Below are positions 46,020 to 55,084 of a stretch of 64,000 bases of DNA, piece after piece. The translations under genes and the position numbers were made by a program. Source of the DNA: Streptomyces sp. H27-H5 (GTDB taxonomy: Bacteria > Actinomycetota > Actinomycetes > Streptomycetales > Streptomycetaceae). The stretch covers positions 28,863 to 92,862 of the forward strand of contig NZ_JAPNLK010000025.1 of the NCBI RefSeq assembly GCF_026627505.1. The letters are read 5' to 3'. The notes below the pieces were generated by a model. The model saw nothing but the letters and a program-made list of their open reading frames with translations. It did no database searches and had not been told where the DNA came from. Position 1 is the first letter of the stretch. Every line of letters starts with the position of its first letter.

Positions 46020-47185
46020 CGGGCGGTCTCCTCGTGCCGGGCCTGGGCGCGGACGTCGTCGAAGGCGCCCTGGAGCACGGCCCGTTCGGCCTCGTCGGCG
46101 GATCCGCCGCCGCGCACGTGGGCGACGAAGTCCTCGGCGATCTCCTGGTCGCTGCGGCCCTTGAGTCGTTGGGCGTAGGAGATCCCGCCGTCCTCCTCGC
46201 GGCCCTCGGGGTCGAAGGCGAGGCTGAGGGTGTGCGGGAAGCGGGCGGCGAGGCGCGCCATGGGGTCCTCGGGCCGGACGCCGTCGGTGAGGGTGGCCTC
46301 GATCCAGGAGTCCTCGTGCCTGGTGAGCGCGGAGTCCGCGAGCAGGTCGTCCAGTCGGCCGCGGATCCGGGCGAGGGGGCGCGGGACGGGCGTCTCGATC
46401 CGTTCGGCGCTCGTCAGTTGCCCGTGCGCGCCGAGGTCGATCAGCCACATCGTCTTGCGGTGGTCGGCCTCGGAGAAGGAGTAGGCCAGCGGGGAACCCG
46501 AGTAGCGGACCCGTTCGTTGATCGTCTGGCAGCCGTGGAGGTGGCCGAGTGCGGCGTAGTCCACCCCGGCGAAGACGTCGGCGGGCACGGCCTCGACCCC
46601 TCCGACGGTGATGTCGCGCTCGCTGTCGCTGGCCGTTCCCCCGGTGACGAAGGCGTGGGAGAGGACGATCGAGCGGGTGCCGGGGGTCCGGCCGGCGAGG
46701 TCGGCCCGGATCCGGCGCATCGCCGCGCCCAGCACGGCCTCGTGGCTGACCCGGTCCGCCCCCAGGGTGTCCTTCACCAGCGCCGGTTCGAGGTAGGGCA
46801 GTCCGTACAGCGCCACGTCCCCGTGGGTGTCCGACAGCACCACGGGTTCGGCGCAGCCGGCCGGGTCGGTCCGCAGGAAGATCCCGGCCCGGTCGATCAG
46901 CCCGGCGCCGACACCGAGGCGGCGGGCGGAGTCGTGGTTCCCGGAGATCATCACGGTCGGTACGCCGCGTTCGGCCAGCCGGTGCAGGGCCCGGTCGTAC
47001 AGCTCGACGGCGGGCAGCGGGGGCACGGCCCGGTCGTAGATGTCGCCGGCGACGAGGACGGCGTCGACCTCGTGCTCCTCGACGGTCGCGACGAGGTGGT
47101 CGATGAAGGCGGCCTGGGCTCCGAGCATGTTCACGCGGTGGAAGGAACGTCCGAGGTGCCAGTCGGAGGTGTGCAGGAACTTCAC
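46016..47185 (-). CDS. sbcD: nuclease SbcCD subunit D (exonuclease)
   Basis: This 389-aa metallophosphoesterase is the nuclease subunit. The metal-binding motifs are in order: TSDWHLGR (7-14), AGDIYDR (about 46-52), SGNHDS (about 81-86), LSHAFV and GHLHGCQ. The C-terminal region from about 280 is the SbcC-binding part. It starts the sbcDC operon and overlaps sbcC by 4 bases. Confidence 0.95.
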   Translation of the reverse strand: MKFLHTSDWHLGRSFHRVNMLGAQAAFIDHLVATVEEHEVDAVLVAGDIYDRAVPPLPAVELYDRALHRLAERGVPTVMISGNHDSARRLGVGAGLIDRAGIFLRTDPAGCAEPVVLSDTHGDVALYGLPYLEPALVKDTLGADRVSHEAVLGAAMRRIRADLAGRTPGTRSIVLSHAFVTGGTASDSERDITVGGVEAVPADVFAGVDYAALGHLHGCQTINERVRYSGSPLAYSFSEADHRKTMWLIDLGAHGQLTSAERIETPVPRPLARIRGRLDDLLADSALTRHEDSWIEATLTDGVRPEDPMARLAARFPHTLSLAFDPEGREEDGGISYAQRLKGRSDQEIAEDFVAHVRGGGSADEAERAVLQGAFDDVRAQARHEETAR

Positions 47186-47303
47186 TCGCCGGCCCCGCCG
47201 CGCATGCCGTCTCCCCCTGGTCGCCCTCTGGCCCTGTGCCCCCTCTACGCTAACCCGTCACCGGGCCCGCGAAGGACGTGTTCGGGGTGCCCGCACCCCG
47301 CCG

Positions 47304-47930
47304 TCAGGGCGCGTACGTCTCCCCGCCCAGAGTGAGGGTGGCGCTGCCCGCGGTGCTGTCGGCGAGCCAGGCCTCGAAAGCGTGCAGGTCGGCCTCGGGG
47401 ATCGCGACCTCGATCTCCACCGCGGCCCCGTAGCGCAGGTCGACCACGGTGCGGCCGGTGGAGCGCAGGTCGTTCTGGGTCTTGCCGGCGCGCTGGTGGT
47501 CGACGGTGACGGTGGCCAGTCGGTAGCGCCGGCGGGTCACGGTGCCGAGGGCGTCGAGCGCCTCGCCGACGACTCCGCCGTAGGCGCGGATGAGGCCGCC
47601 GGCGCCGAGTTTCACGCCGCCGTAGTAGCGGGTGACGACGGCGACCGCGTAGCGGATGTCGCGTCGGGTGAGCATCTGGAGCATGGGGACCCCGGCGGTG
47701 CCGCCGGGTTCTCCGTCGTCGCTCGCCTTCTGGACGGAGGAGTCGGCTCCGATCACGTAGGCGTGGCAGTTGTGCGAGGCGGTGGGGTGTTCCTTGCGGA
47801 CGCGCGCGATGAACGCCTGCGCCTCCTGCTCGGTCGCGGCGGGCGCGAGCGAGCACAGGAACCGCGAGCGGTTGATCTCGGACTCGTGCACGCCCTCGCG
47901 GGCCACCGTCACGTACTGGTCTGCCGTCAC
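47304..47930 (-). CDS. YigZ/IMPACT (UPF0029) family protein
   Basis: This 208-aa protein has the UPF0029 N-terminal domain (SRFLCSLAPAATEQEAQAFI, ASHNCHAYVIG, SDDGEPGGTAGVPML, RYYGGVKLGAGGLIRAYGG) and a DUF1949 C-terminal domain. The family is linked to translation control in eukaryotes (IMPACT), and its bacterial role is unclear. The GTG start is used. It is unlinked in function to its neighbours as far as I can see. Confidence 0.92.
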   Translation of the reverse strand: MTADQYVTVAREGVHESEINRSRFLCSLAPAATEQEAQAFIARVRKEHPTASHNCHAYVIGADSSVQKASDDGEPGGTAGVPMLQMLTRRDIRYAVAVVTRYYGGVKLGAGGLIRAYGGVVGEALDALGTVTRRRYRLATVTVDHQRAGKTQNDLRSTGRTVVDLRYGAAVEIEVAIPEADLHAFEAWLADSTAGSATLTLGGETYAP

Positions 47931-48074
47931 CGTTCCACCCTAAGCCGTGGCCAAGGGTCTGCCCGGCCGCCCGGCGGGCCCGGGAATCGGACCAGCGTCC
48001 CGACGGTTGACCGACGTGCGGGACGGCATCGGGCCGGTCCGCGCGCAGCACCGGAGCAGCAGGAGGCGGCACAC

Positions 48075-48479
48075 GTGTACGGCGACCCGGCGACCATCCG
48101 CAAGATCCTCACCGAACTCGGTGACACCTGGGCCGTGGTGGGCCTGTCCAACAATGAGGACCGGGCGGCCCACGGGGTGGCCCGGGTGCTCCAGCGGTTC
48201 GGCAAGCGCGTGATCCCCGTGCATCCCAAGGCGGAGAGCGTGCACGGCGAGCAGGGCTACGCATCGCTCGGCGAGATCCCCTTCAAGGTGGACGTGGTGG
48301 ACGTCTTCGTGAACAGCGCCCTCGCCGGCGCGGTGGCCGACGAGGCCGTGGCCGTCGGGGCGCAGGCGGTGTGGTTCCAGTTGGACGTGATCGACGCGGA
48401 GGCCTACGCCCGTACCCGCGAGGCCGGCCTGGACATGGTCATGGACCGCTGCCCGGCGATCGAGATCCCGGCGCTCTGA
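48075..48479 (+). CDS. CoA-binding (YccU-type) protein
   Basis: This 134-aa protein is a single CoA-binding Rossmann domain. It shows WAVVGLSNNEDRAAHGVARV (nucleotide-binding turn), KRVIPVHPKAESVHGE and the end MDRCPAIEI, as in the YccU family. The GTG start has a strong AGGAGG site 10 bases upstream. The precise role of the family is unknown. Confidence 0.9.
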   Translation: MYGDPATIRKILTELGDTWAVVGLSNNEDRAAHGVARVLQRFGKRVIPVHPKAESVHGEQGYASLGEIPFKVDVVDVFVNSALAGAVADEAVAVGAQAVWFQLDVIDAEAYARTREAGLDMVMDRCPAIEIPAL

Positions 48480-48580
48480 GCGCCCGACCGGCCGGACGCG
48501 TTCACGACCCGTGAGTCGTCACCGCGCGAGCCCTCACCGCAGGCACTCCGACCGCCCGAACCTTCACCGCTCGTGAGCCG

Positions 48581-49159
48581 TCACGGCCCGGTCACCGGCG
48601 GGATCGAGACCGCCATGGTCATCGCCATGGGCTCGGTCCCGTCGTTGCGGTAGGTGTGCGGGACGTTCCCCTCGAAGGAGACGGCTCCTCCCGCGGGCAC
48701 CGTGTACTCCTCCCCGTCGACGAGGAGGGTGAGGGTGCCCGCCGTGACGTGCAGCATCTCCAGGGTCCCCGACGGGTGGGGGTCGGAGTCGGTACCCTCG
48801 CCGGGTTCCAGGAGGTAGGTCCACACCTCCAGCGGCCCGCGCCGGTCGTCGCCGAGCAGCATGGTGGCGCCGCTGCCGCCCTCGGTGGACCACATCCGCA
48901 CCCCCTGACCCGGCAGCACCACCTGCACCTGCGGGCTGCGGTCGCGGTCGAGCAGGGTCGTGATGCTGACGCCGAGCGCGTCGGCCAGTTTGACGGTGGT
49001 GCCGACGCTGGGGTTCGTCCGGGCCTGCTCGATCTGGATGATCATCCCGCGACTGACCCCGGCCCGGGCCGCCAGCGCATCCAGGGTGAAGCCCCGCTCA
49101 CCGCGCCATCGCCTGAGGTTCCGCGCGAGGGCCTGGGTGAGCTCCTCTAGGTCCGACAA
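48581..49159 (-). CDS. XRE-family regulator with cupin domain
   Basis: This 192-aa protein has an N-terminal HTH (about 10-65; TLDALAARAGVSRGMIIQIE) and a C-terminal cupin (about 100-185; DSDPHPSGTLEMLHVTAGTL, FEGNVPHTYRNDG) that probably binds a small ligand. I chose the TTG at 49159 because GGGGGCG lies 5 bases upstream; another TTG nine codons earlier has no ribosome site. It is divergent from an EamA transporter gene, whose promoter carries a palindrome placed for repression, so this protein is the likely repressor. Confidence 0.9.
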   Translation of the reverse strand: MSDLEELTQALARNLRRWRGERGFTLDALAARAGVSRGMIIQIEQARTNPSVGTTVKLADALGVSITTLLDRDRSPQVQVVLPGQGVRMWSTEGGSGATMLLGDDRRGPLEVWTYLLEPGEGTDSDPHPSGTLEMLHVTAGTLTLLVDGEEYTVPAGGAVSFEGNVPHTYRNDGTEPMAMTMAVSIPPVTGP

Positions 49160-49194
49160 CGTATCGCCCCCACACTCGTGGTCCAATATTCTGA

Positions 49195-49224
49195 ATGACA
49201 GAGTCCAATGGAGTGGACTATGGT
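49195..49224 (+). promoter_or_regulatory. EamA transporter promoter with operator in the spacer
   Basis: ATGACA (49195-49200) and TATGGT (49219-49224) are 18 bases apart and read as -35 and -10 boxes. The inverted repeat AGTCCA-N6-TGGACT (49202-49219) occupies exactly the spacer. A further GTCCAAT half-site lies at 49181-49187, 22 bases (two helical turns) from the same sequence at 49203. Confidence 0.65.
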
Positions 49225-49269
49225 GCGCTGTACTTCATCGTTCACTGCACTGTACTGCGAGGTCCTGCC

Positions 49270-50136
49270 ATGACCACCCTGTTCGCCCTGGCCACAGCCG
49301 TGCTGTGGGGCCTCGCCGATTTCGGCGGCGGGCTGCTGACCCGCCGGCTGCCGGCGCTCACGGTGGTCGTGGTCTCGCAGCTCGTCGCCGTCGTCGTGCT
49401 GGGCGCGGTGGTCCTGGCCACCGGCGCCTGGCACGAGGCCGGGCCCCAGCTGTGGTTCGCCGTCGGCGCCGGCCTGGTCGGCCCCCTGGCGATGCTCGCC
49501 TTCTACAAGGCGTTGGCGCTCGGGCCTATGGGCGTGGTGTCCCCGCTGGGTTCGCTCGGCGTGATCGTGCCGGTCGGGGCCGGGCTGGCGCTGGGCGAGC
49601 GGCCGGGGCTCGGCCAGTTCGCCGGGATAGCCGTGGCCGTCGGGGGCATCGTCCTCGCCGGCGGCCCCGAGCTGCGGGGAGCACCCGTACAGCGCCGGGC
49701 CGTCGTGCTCACCCTGGTGGCGGCCTTCGGGTTCGGCGCGGTGATGGCCCTGATCTCGCACGCCTCCACCACCCTGACCGGCCTGTTCCTGGCCCTCTTC
49801 GTCCAGCGGGTGACGAACGTGGCCGCCGGCGGCGCGGCCCTGTGGGTGCGGACCCGGCGCGGCGCCCCCGCGCTTCCGACGGACGGCGGGCGCGCGATCC
49901 TGTGGGGACTGCTGCCGGCGCTGGCCTTCGTCGGCCTCGCGGACGTCGCGGCGAACGGCACGTACTCCGTCGCCGCGCAGAGCGGCCCGGTCACCGTGGC
50001 CGCCGTGCTCTCCTCGCTCTACCCGGTGATCACCGCGCTGGCCGCGTTCGTGATGCTCAAGGAACGGCTGCGGACCGTACAGGCGGCGGGCGCCGGACTG
50101 GCCCTGGCCGGCACCGTCCTGCTGGCCGCCGGGTAG
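49270..50136 (+). CDS. EamA/DMT superfamily transporter
   Basis: This 288-aa protein has ten predicted membrane helices in two EamA repeats (about 1-135 and 145-288), the layout of drug/metabolite transporters. It starts MTTLFALATAVLWGLADFGG and ends with a hydrophobic helix. It probably exports an amino acid or metabolite. GAGG precedes the ATG. Its divergent partner is an XRE-cupin regulator, and the promoter carries an operator-like palindrome, so export is probably induced by the substrate. Confidence 0.9.
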   Translation: MTTLFALATAVLWGLADFGGGLLTRRLPALTVVVVSQLVAVVVLGAVVLATGAWHEAGPQLWFAVGAGLVGPLAMLAFYKALALGPMGVVSPLGSLGVIVPVGAGLALGERPGLGQFAGIAVAVGGIVLAGGPELRGAPVQRRAVVLTLVAAFGFGAVMALISHASTTLTGLFLALFVQRVTNVAAGGAALWVRTRRGAPALPTDGGRAILWGLLPALAFVGLADVAANGTYSVAAQSGPVTVAAVLSSLYPVITALAAFVMLKERLRTVQAAGAGLALAGTVLLAAG

Positions 50137-50143
50137 CGGCCCG

Positions 50144-50908
50144 CTACGCCGGGTCGCCCGCGGTCTCGGACGTGCGCTGCTCCGCCTCCGCCAGTTCGGC
50201 CAGTGCCCGCAACTGCCCGGGCGTGACCCCGTCCGCTATCGGCACCGGCGTGGGCGTGCGCAGCGGCGGCTGCCAACCCGTCTCCGGCTCCCAGCGCCGC
50301 ACGATCCGCGCCGGCGCCCCCGCCACCACCGCGTGGTCGGGCACCTCGCCCCGTACGACGGCCCCCGCGGCCACCACCACGTTGCGGCCCAGCCGCGCGC
50401 CGGGGAGGATCACCGCGCCCGTCCCCAGCCAGCAGCCCGGGCCGATCTCCACCGGGGCGCTGCGCGGCCACTGCTTGCCGACGGGTTCGTGCGGGTCGTC
50501 GTAGCTGTGGTTGGTGGAGGTGATGTAGACCCCGGGCCCGCAGAAGGTGTCGTCCCCGATGGTGATCCGGGTGTCGGCGATGACGTGGCTGCCCCGGCCG
50601 AGGACCACGCCGTTGCCGAGGACGAGCATCGGGTCCGGGCCCAGATCGAGGTCGGGCATCATCCCGGCGGTCAGGGTGACCTGTTCGGCGATGATGCAGT
50701 GGTCCCCGAGCCTGATCCAGGGTTCGCCGAAGATCGTGCCCTGCGGGAAGGCGAGACGGGTGGCGGGCCCGATCGCGCCGAAGCGCAGCCGTCCGGGGGT
50801 CTCGGCGGTGACGGCGCCGGCCCGCTGCATCCAGCGCCAGCCCGCGTGGACGGCGCGGTTGACCACCCGACGCCGCAGGGATGAGAACGTGTTCTGGTTC
50901 TTCGGCAC
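50144..50908 (-). CDS. left-handed beta-helix acyltransferase (hexapeptide repeat)
   Basis: This 254-aa protein contains hexapeptide repeats of the LpxA/WbbJ acetyltransferase type at about 50-205 (IRLGDHCIIAEQVTL, LVLGNGVVLGRGSHVIADTR, IGDDTFCGPGVYITSTNHSY, VEIGPGCWLGTGAVILPGAR). His in TNHSYDDP is the expected catalytic base of O-acetyltransferases. The target could be a sugar or cell-wall glycan. I chose the GTG at 50908: a TACGGT box lies 6 bases before it, suggesting a leaderless mRNA. A GTG 51 bases upstream is possible. Confidence 0.85.
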   Translation of the reverse strand: MPKNQNTFSSLRRRVVNRAVHAGWRWMQRAGAVTAETPGRLRFGAIGPATRLAFPQGTIFGEPWIRLGDHCIIAEQVTLTAGMMPDLDLGPDPMLVLGNGVVLGRGSHVIADTRITIGDDTFCGPGVYITSTNHSYDDPHEPVGKQWPRSAPVEIGPGCWLGTGAVILPGARLGRNVVVAAGAVVRGEVPDHAVVAGAPARIVRRWEPETGWQPPLRTPTPVPIADGVTPGQLRALAELAEAEQRTSETAGDPA

Positions 50909-51039
50909 CCGGTCACCGTAGCCTGCCGGCCGCCGGTAGCGCGCCGTGATCTTCACCCCATCCCCGGGCCCGCGCGGGAGGTGGCCTACCGTGCTGTCAG
51001 CGCGGCAGACAGCGGACCACGGAACAGAGGAAAGAGAAC

Positions 51040-51585
51040 ATGACGCAGCAGGCGGCCCAGGCACTCGTCGCGGGTGTGGGCGGACGGCAGCCGGTCATCG
51101 ATCCCACCGCCTTCACGGCGCCCACCTCGGCGGTGATCGGCGACGTGACCCTCGCCGCCGGCGCGAGCGTCTGGTACTCGGCGGTGCTGCGCGCGGACTG
51201 CGGCCCGATCGCGCTCGGCGCCGACAGCAACGTGCAGGACAACTGCACGATCCACGTGGACCCCGGCTTCCCGGTCTCCATCGGCGCGCGCGTCTCCATC
51301 GGCCACAACGCGGTGGTGCACGGCTGCACCGTCGAGGACGACTGCCTCATCGGGATGGGCGCCACCGTGCTGAACGGCGCGGTGATCGGCGCCGGTTCGC
51401 TGGTGGCCGCGCAGGCACTGGTCCCGCAGGGAATGGTGGTCCCGCCGGGCTCCCTGGTCGCGGGCGTGCCGGCCAAGGTGCGGCGCGAGCTCACCGAGGA
51501 GGAGCGCGAGGGGATCAAGGTCAACGCCCTGATGTACACGGAACTCGCCAAGCAGCACCGCGCCTCGGTGACCCCCGACGCCTGA
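51040..51585 (+). CDS. gamma-class carbonic anhydrase-like protein
   Basis: This 181-aa protein is a trimeric left-handed beta-helix. The three zinc histidines are in CTIHVDPG, IGHNAVVHG (two). The surrounding pattern (VWYSAVLRADCGPIALGADSN, GMGATVLNGAVIGAGSLVAA) matches the YrdA/PaaY/CaiE branch, so true carbonic anhydrase activity is not certain. AGGAAAGAG precedes the ATG. Confidence 0.9.
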   Translation: MTQQAAQALVAGVGGRQPVIDPTAFTAPTSAVIGDVTLAAGASVWYSAVLRADCGPIALGADSNVQDNCTIHVDPGFPVSIGARVSIGHNAVVHGCTVEDDCLIGMGATVLNGAVIGAGSLVAAQALVPQGMVVPPGSLVAGVPAKVRRELTEEEREGIKVNALMYTELAKQHRASVTPDA

Positions 51586-51600
51586 CGCGGTTGCGCCGGA

Positions 51601-51623
51601 CCGCCGCCCGCGCGGGCCGGCGG
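51601..51623. terminator. hairpin between convergent genes
   Basis: A 9-bp stem with one bulge and a GCGC loop sits 16 bases after the carbonic anhydrase stop and 24 bases before the end of the convergent DedA gene. Confidence 0.6.
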
Positions 51624-51646
51624 ACGGGGCCCGGCGGGTCGGGGTG

Positions 51647-52408
51647 TCAGTCCGACGCCCTCGCCGAAGTCGAAGTCGAAGTCGAGGTCGAAGAGGTGGA
51701 GGAGGCCGAGGAGGCCGGCGCCGCCGACGGCTCGGTCGACTCGGAGGACCGGGCCGCGGGCGTCCGCCCGGCGGGAACGTCGAACTCCGTCTCCCGCAGC
51801 TGGGCCGCGGCCTTCTTCATCCGGCCGCGCACCACCAATGTCACCGCCAGCCCGAAGAGCAGGGCGACCGCCAGGGCCAGCCAGGAGAACCGCTTCAGCC
51901 ACGGCTCGGCGACGATCCCGACGGAGTAGATGACGGCGGTGGTGCCGCCGGCCCAGAGGATGCCGCCCAGGATGTTCGCCACGAGGAAGCGCCAGTACGG
52001 CATGCGCAGCACGCCCGCCAGCGGTCCGGCGAAGATGCGCAGCAGCGCCACGAACCGGCCGAAGAAGACGGCCCACATGCCCCACTTGTCGAAGGAGCGT
52101 TCCGCCAGCGCCACGTGTTCCGGCCCGAAGTGCTTCGGGAAGCGCCGGCCGAGCTTCTCCAGCAGCGGCTTTCCGCCGCGCCGGCCGATGGCGTACCCGA
52201 TGGAGTCGCCCACGATGGCCCCGGTGATCGCGCAGAGCCCCAGCACCACCGGGTCGATCTCGCCGTGTTGCGAGGCCAACAGGGCCGAACTGACCAGGAT
52301 GATCTCCCCGGGCAGTGGGATGCCCAGGCTCTCCAGTCCGATGACCAGCCCCACCAGGAGATAGACGCTGACCGCCGGAATCGTCTCCAGCCATTCCTGG
52401 ATGTGCAC
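51647..52408 (-). CDS. DedA family membrane protein
   Basis: This 253-aa protein has the DedA/VTT fold with about five membrane helices. Conserved features are ESLGIPLPGEIILV, the basic FGRFVALLRIFAGPLAG motif and GGILWAGGTTAVIYSVG. Members of the family have been shown to flip undecaprenyl phosphate or phospholipids. The C-terminus is an unusual Ser/Thr/Ala-rich tail, (ST)n, encoded by tandem GAAGTC hexamers. The GTG start has a GGAGG site. Confidence 0.92.
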   Translation of the reverse strand: MHIQEWLETIPAVSVYLLVGLVIGLESLGIPLPGEIILVSSALLASQHGEIDPVVLGLCAITGAIVGDSIGYAIGRRGGKPLLEKLGRRFPKHFGPEHVALAERSFDKWGMWAVFFGRFVALLRIFAGPLAGVLRMPYWRFLVANILGGILWAGGTTAVIYSVGIVAEPWLKRFSWLALAVALLFGLAVTLVVRGRMKKAAAQLRETEFDVPAGRTPAARSSESTEPSAAPASSASSTSSTSTSTSTSARASD

Positions 52409-52465
52409 CGGTACGTCCTCCAGATCATCTTCGGCGCGCCCCCTGTGACACGCCGAACGGGCAGC

Positions 52466-54967
52466 CTATCGGCTCGTCACGACGGCCCTCGCCTTCAGTG
52501 GCAGTTCACGCGAGGAACGGCCCGCGAACACCTCGCGCGGGCCTGAACCCACCACCCAGGTCTGCTGGTCCGGGTCCCAGGACGACAGCGTCCGGGCGTC
52601 GATGTCGACGGTGACCCGCTGCGCCTGCCCCGGGGCCAGGGTCAGCCGGCGGTACCCGGCCAGGACGCGCACCGGCTGGTCCAGGCGCAGCGAGCCGGCC
52701 GGTCCCAGGTACACCTGCGCCACCTCCACGCCCTTGCGGCGTCCGGTGTTGCGGACCGTGAACTCCACGCGCAGCCCGCCGCGCCCGGGGCGCACGGCGA
52801 GCTTCTCGTACGCCCACGTCGTGTACGAGAGCCCGTGCCCGAAGGGGAACAGCGGCTCCACCTTCTGCGCGTCGTACCAGCGGTGGCCGACGTGCACGCC
52901 CTCGGTGTACTCCTGCCGGCCGCCGACGCCCGGGTAGCGCCGCGGGTCCCCGCCGACCGGGGTCGCCCGTTCGTCGACCGGGAACGTCTGCGTCAGCCGG
53001 CCGCCCGGGTCGACGTCCCCGAAGAGCAGGTCGGCGGTCGCGCCCGCCCCCTCCTGCCCCGGGTAGTACATCTGGAGGACCGCCCCGGTCCGCGCGAGCC
53101 AGGGCATGGTGGTGCTGGAGGAGGTGTTGAGGACCACGGTCGTGCGCGGGTTGACGGCGGTGACGGCCTCGATCAGCGCGGCCTGTCCGCCCGGCAGCGC
53201 GAGCGAGGTGCGGTCGCGGCCCTCGGTGGCGTCCTCGTACGCGAACAGCACCACGCTGTGGGCCTCTTCGGCGGCCTTGACGGCCTCGGCGACGTCGGCG
53301 GCCCGGCCGGCGCGGGTGGTGTGCCGCAGCCGGAAGCGCAGGCCCTTGTCCCCGCCCTCCGCGGTGACCGCGAGGCGGTGTACGCCGGCCTTGAGGGCGA
53401 GGGTGCGGCGCCGGACGGTCAGCCCGTCGGGAGAGGCGCCGAGCAGCCCGCCCGCGAAGTACTCGGCGACGCCCTGGCGTACGGGGAACAGGTCCTCCCC
53501 GTCGAGGCGCACGACCGGCCGCTTGCCGGCGTAGTGGACGATCAGCGTCCACTCGTCGTCCGAGGCCAGGGTGAACGTCCCCTCGTGGCTCCAGCGGCGC
53601 CCGGCGTCCACGCCGCGGTCGTCCAGATCGACGGGCGGCGTCAGCAGGGTGGGCGGGAGCGCCCGGCCGTACACGTCCTCGCCGAGCACGTGACGGACGC
53701 TCGCCCCGTTCCCTGCGCGCCGCTTGATGGCGGTGAGCGGGGCCTCGGCCTCGTCGGGGACCACGTGCGCGCTGCCGCCGCCGCCGACGAAGGGCACCTG
53801 ACCGGTCGGGCCGATCACGGCGATCGAGCGGGCCGCCGCCCCGGTCAGCGGCAGGGTGCCGTGTTCGTTGCGCAGCAGCACCGCCCCCGCGGTGGCGGCC
53901 TTGCGGGCGAACCGGGCCCCGGCGGGGGCGTCGCGTGCGGGGCGGGCGGCGGGATGTTCGGCGAGCAGTCCGAAGCGGTCCATGGTGGTCAGGATCCGAC
54001 GTACGGCGAGGTCCACGGTGTCCTGTGACACCGAGCCGCCGCTCACCGCCTCGCGCAGCGGGGCCCCGTAGTGGGTGCCGCCGGGCATCTCCATGTCGAG
54101 GCCCGCGTTGACGGAACCGACGGTGCCGTGGGTGGCGCCCCAGTCGGAGACCACCCAGCCGTCGAATCCCCAGCGGCCGCGCAGCAGTTCGTCCAGGAGC
54201 GCCTTGTTCTCGCAGGCGTAGACCCCGTTGACCTTGTTGTACGCGCCCATCACCGCGCCGACGCCGGCGGCGACCGCGGCCTCGAATCCCCTCAGTTCGG
54301 TCTCGTGGAGGGTCTGTTCGGAGACGACGACGTCGATGGTGTCGCGGCCGCGTTCCTGGTTGTTGAGGGCGAAGTGCTTGACGGTGGCGATCATTCCCTC
54401 GTCCTGGATGCCCCGGACGAGTTCGGCGACCAGGTCGGCGGTGAGCCTCGGGTCCTCGGCGAAGGTCTCGAAGTTGCGCCCGGCGAAGGGGGTGCGGATC
54501 AGGTTGACCATGGGGGCGAGCAGCACGTCCTGGCCCAGCGCGCGGCCCTCGCGACCGAGGACCCGGCCGTACTCCCGGGCGAGCGCGGGGTCGAAGGCGG
54601 AGGCCAGCAGCACGGGCGCGGGCAGGGCGGTGGCGCGTGCGGCGACGCGGACGCCGGCGGGTCCGTCGGCGAGCCGCAGGGCCGGGACGCCGAGCCGGGG
54701 TACGCCGGGCACGTGGCCGGCCTGGCCGAGCGGGGCGGGGTCCGGGGCCCCGTGCAGCAGGGCGGTCTTCTCGTCGAGGGTGAGCCGGCCCAGCAGGGCG
54801 TCGATCCGGGCCGTGCCGGCCGGCTGCCCGGCGGGTCCCGCCGCGGGGGGCGCCTTGCGGGGCGCGGCCCGGGGCGGTACGGCGGCCACACATCCGGCGG
54901 TGGCGAGCGTGGCGCCCAGGGCGCCGAGCAGGCGCACCGCGGAACGTCTGGACACGGCCTCGCTCAT
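52466..54967 (-). CDS. glycoside hydrolase family 3 beta-glucosidase, Tat lipoprotein
   Basis: This 833-aa enzyme hydrolyses beta-linked sugars outside the cell. The N-terminus combines a twin arginine (SRRSAVRLLG) with a lipobox ending at Cys26, so it should be a Tat-exported lipoprotein. The GH3 N domain runs from about 55 to 350 with the nucleophile Asp275 in VVSDWGATH. The C domain is interrupted by a PA14-like insert (about 470-560), and a fibronectin-III-like domain ends the protein. I chose the ATG at 54967 because the signal starts there. The exact glycan is unknown. Confidence 0.92.
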   Translation of the reverse strand: MSEAVSRRSAVRLLGALGATLATAGCVAAVPPRAAPRKAPPAAGPAGQPAGTARIDALLGRLTLDEKTALLHGAPDPAPLGQAGHVPGVPRLGVPALRLADGPAGVRVAARATALPAPVLLASAFDPALAREYGRVLGREGRALGQDVLLAPMVNLIRTPFAGRNFETFAEDPRLTADLVAELVRGIQDEGMIATVKHFALNNQERGRDTIDVVVSEQTLHETELRGFEAAVAAGVGAVMGAYNKVNGVYACENKALLDELLRGRWGFDGWVVSDWGATHGTVGSVNAGLDMEMPGGTHYGAPLREAVSGGSVSQDTVDLAVRRILTTMDRFGLLAEHPAARPARDAPAGARFARKAATAGAVLLRNEHGTLPLTGAAARSIAVIGPTGQVPFVGGGGSAHVVPDEAEAPLTAIKRRAGNGASVRHVLGEDVYGRALPPTLLTPPVDLDDRGVDAGRRWSHEGTFTLASDDEWTLIVHYAGKRPVVRLDGEDLFPVRQGVAEYFAGGLLGASPDGLTVRRRTLALKAGVHRLAVTAEGGDKGLRFRLRHTTRAGRAADVAEAVKAAEEAHSVVLFAYEDATEGRDRTSLALPGGQAALIEAVTAVNPRTTVVLNTSSSTTMPWLARTGAVLQMYYPGQEGAGATADLLFGDVDPGGRLTQTFPVDERATPVGGDPRRYPGVGGRQEYTEGVHVGHRWYDAQKVEPLFPFGHGLSYTTWAYEKLAVRPGRGGLRVEFTVRNTGRRKGVEVAQVYLGPAGSLRLDQPVRVLAGYRRLTLAPGQAQRVTVDIDARTLSSWDPDQQTWVVGSGPREVFAGRSSRELPLKARAVVTSR

Positions 54968-55084
54968 GGGCGCTCCCTGCGGCGTCGGCATCGGCGGGAG
55001 CGGCCCGCGCCGGACCGCTCCCGCGCCCACTGTGCGCCGGGGCGCCGCCGGGTTCGCCCGGGCGCGCCACCGCGACGCCGAGGT

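Noticed and set aside
43032..46178. Very long plus-strand frame opposite sbcC
   Set aside because: It is a GC-bias shadow of sbcC: Gly/Ala/Val-rich, no domain, no ribosome site, while sbcC has all family motifs.
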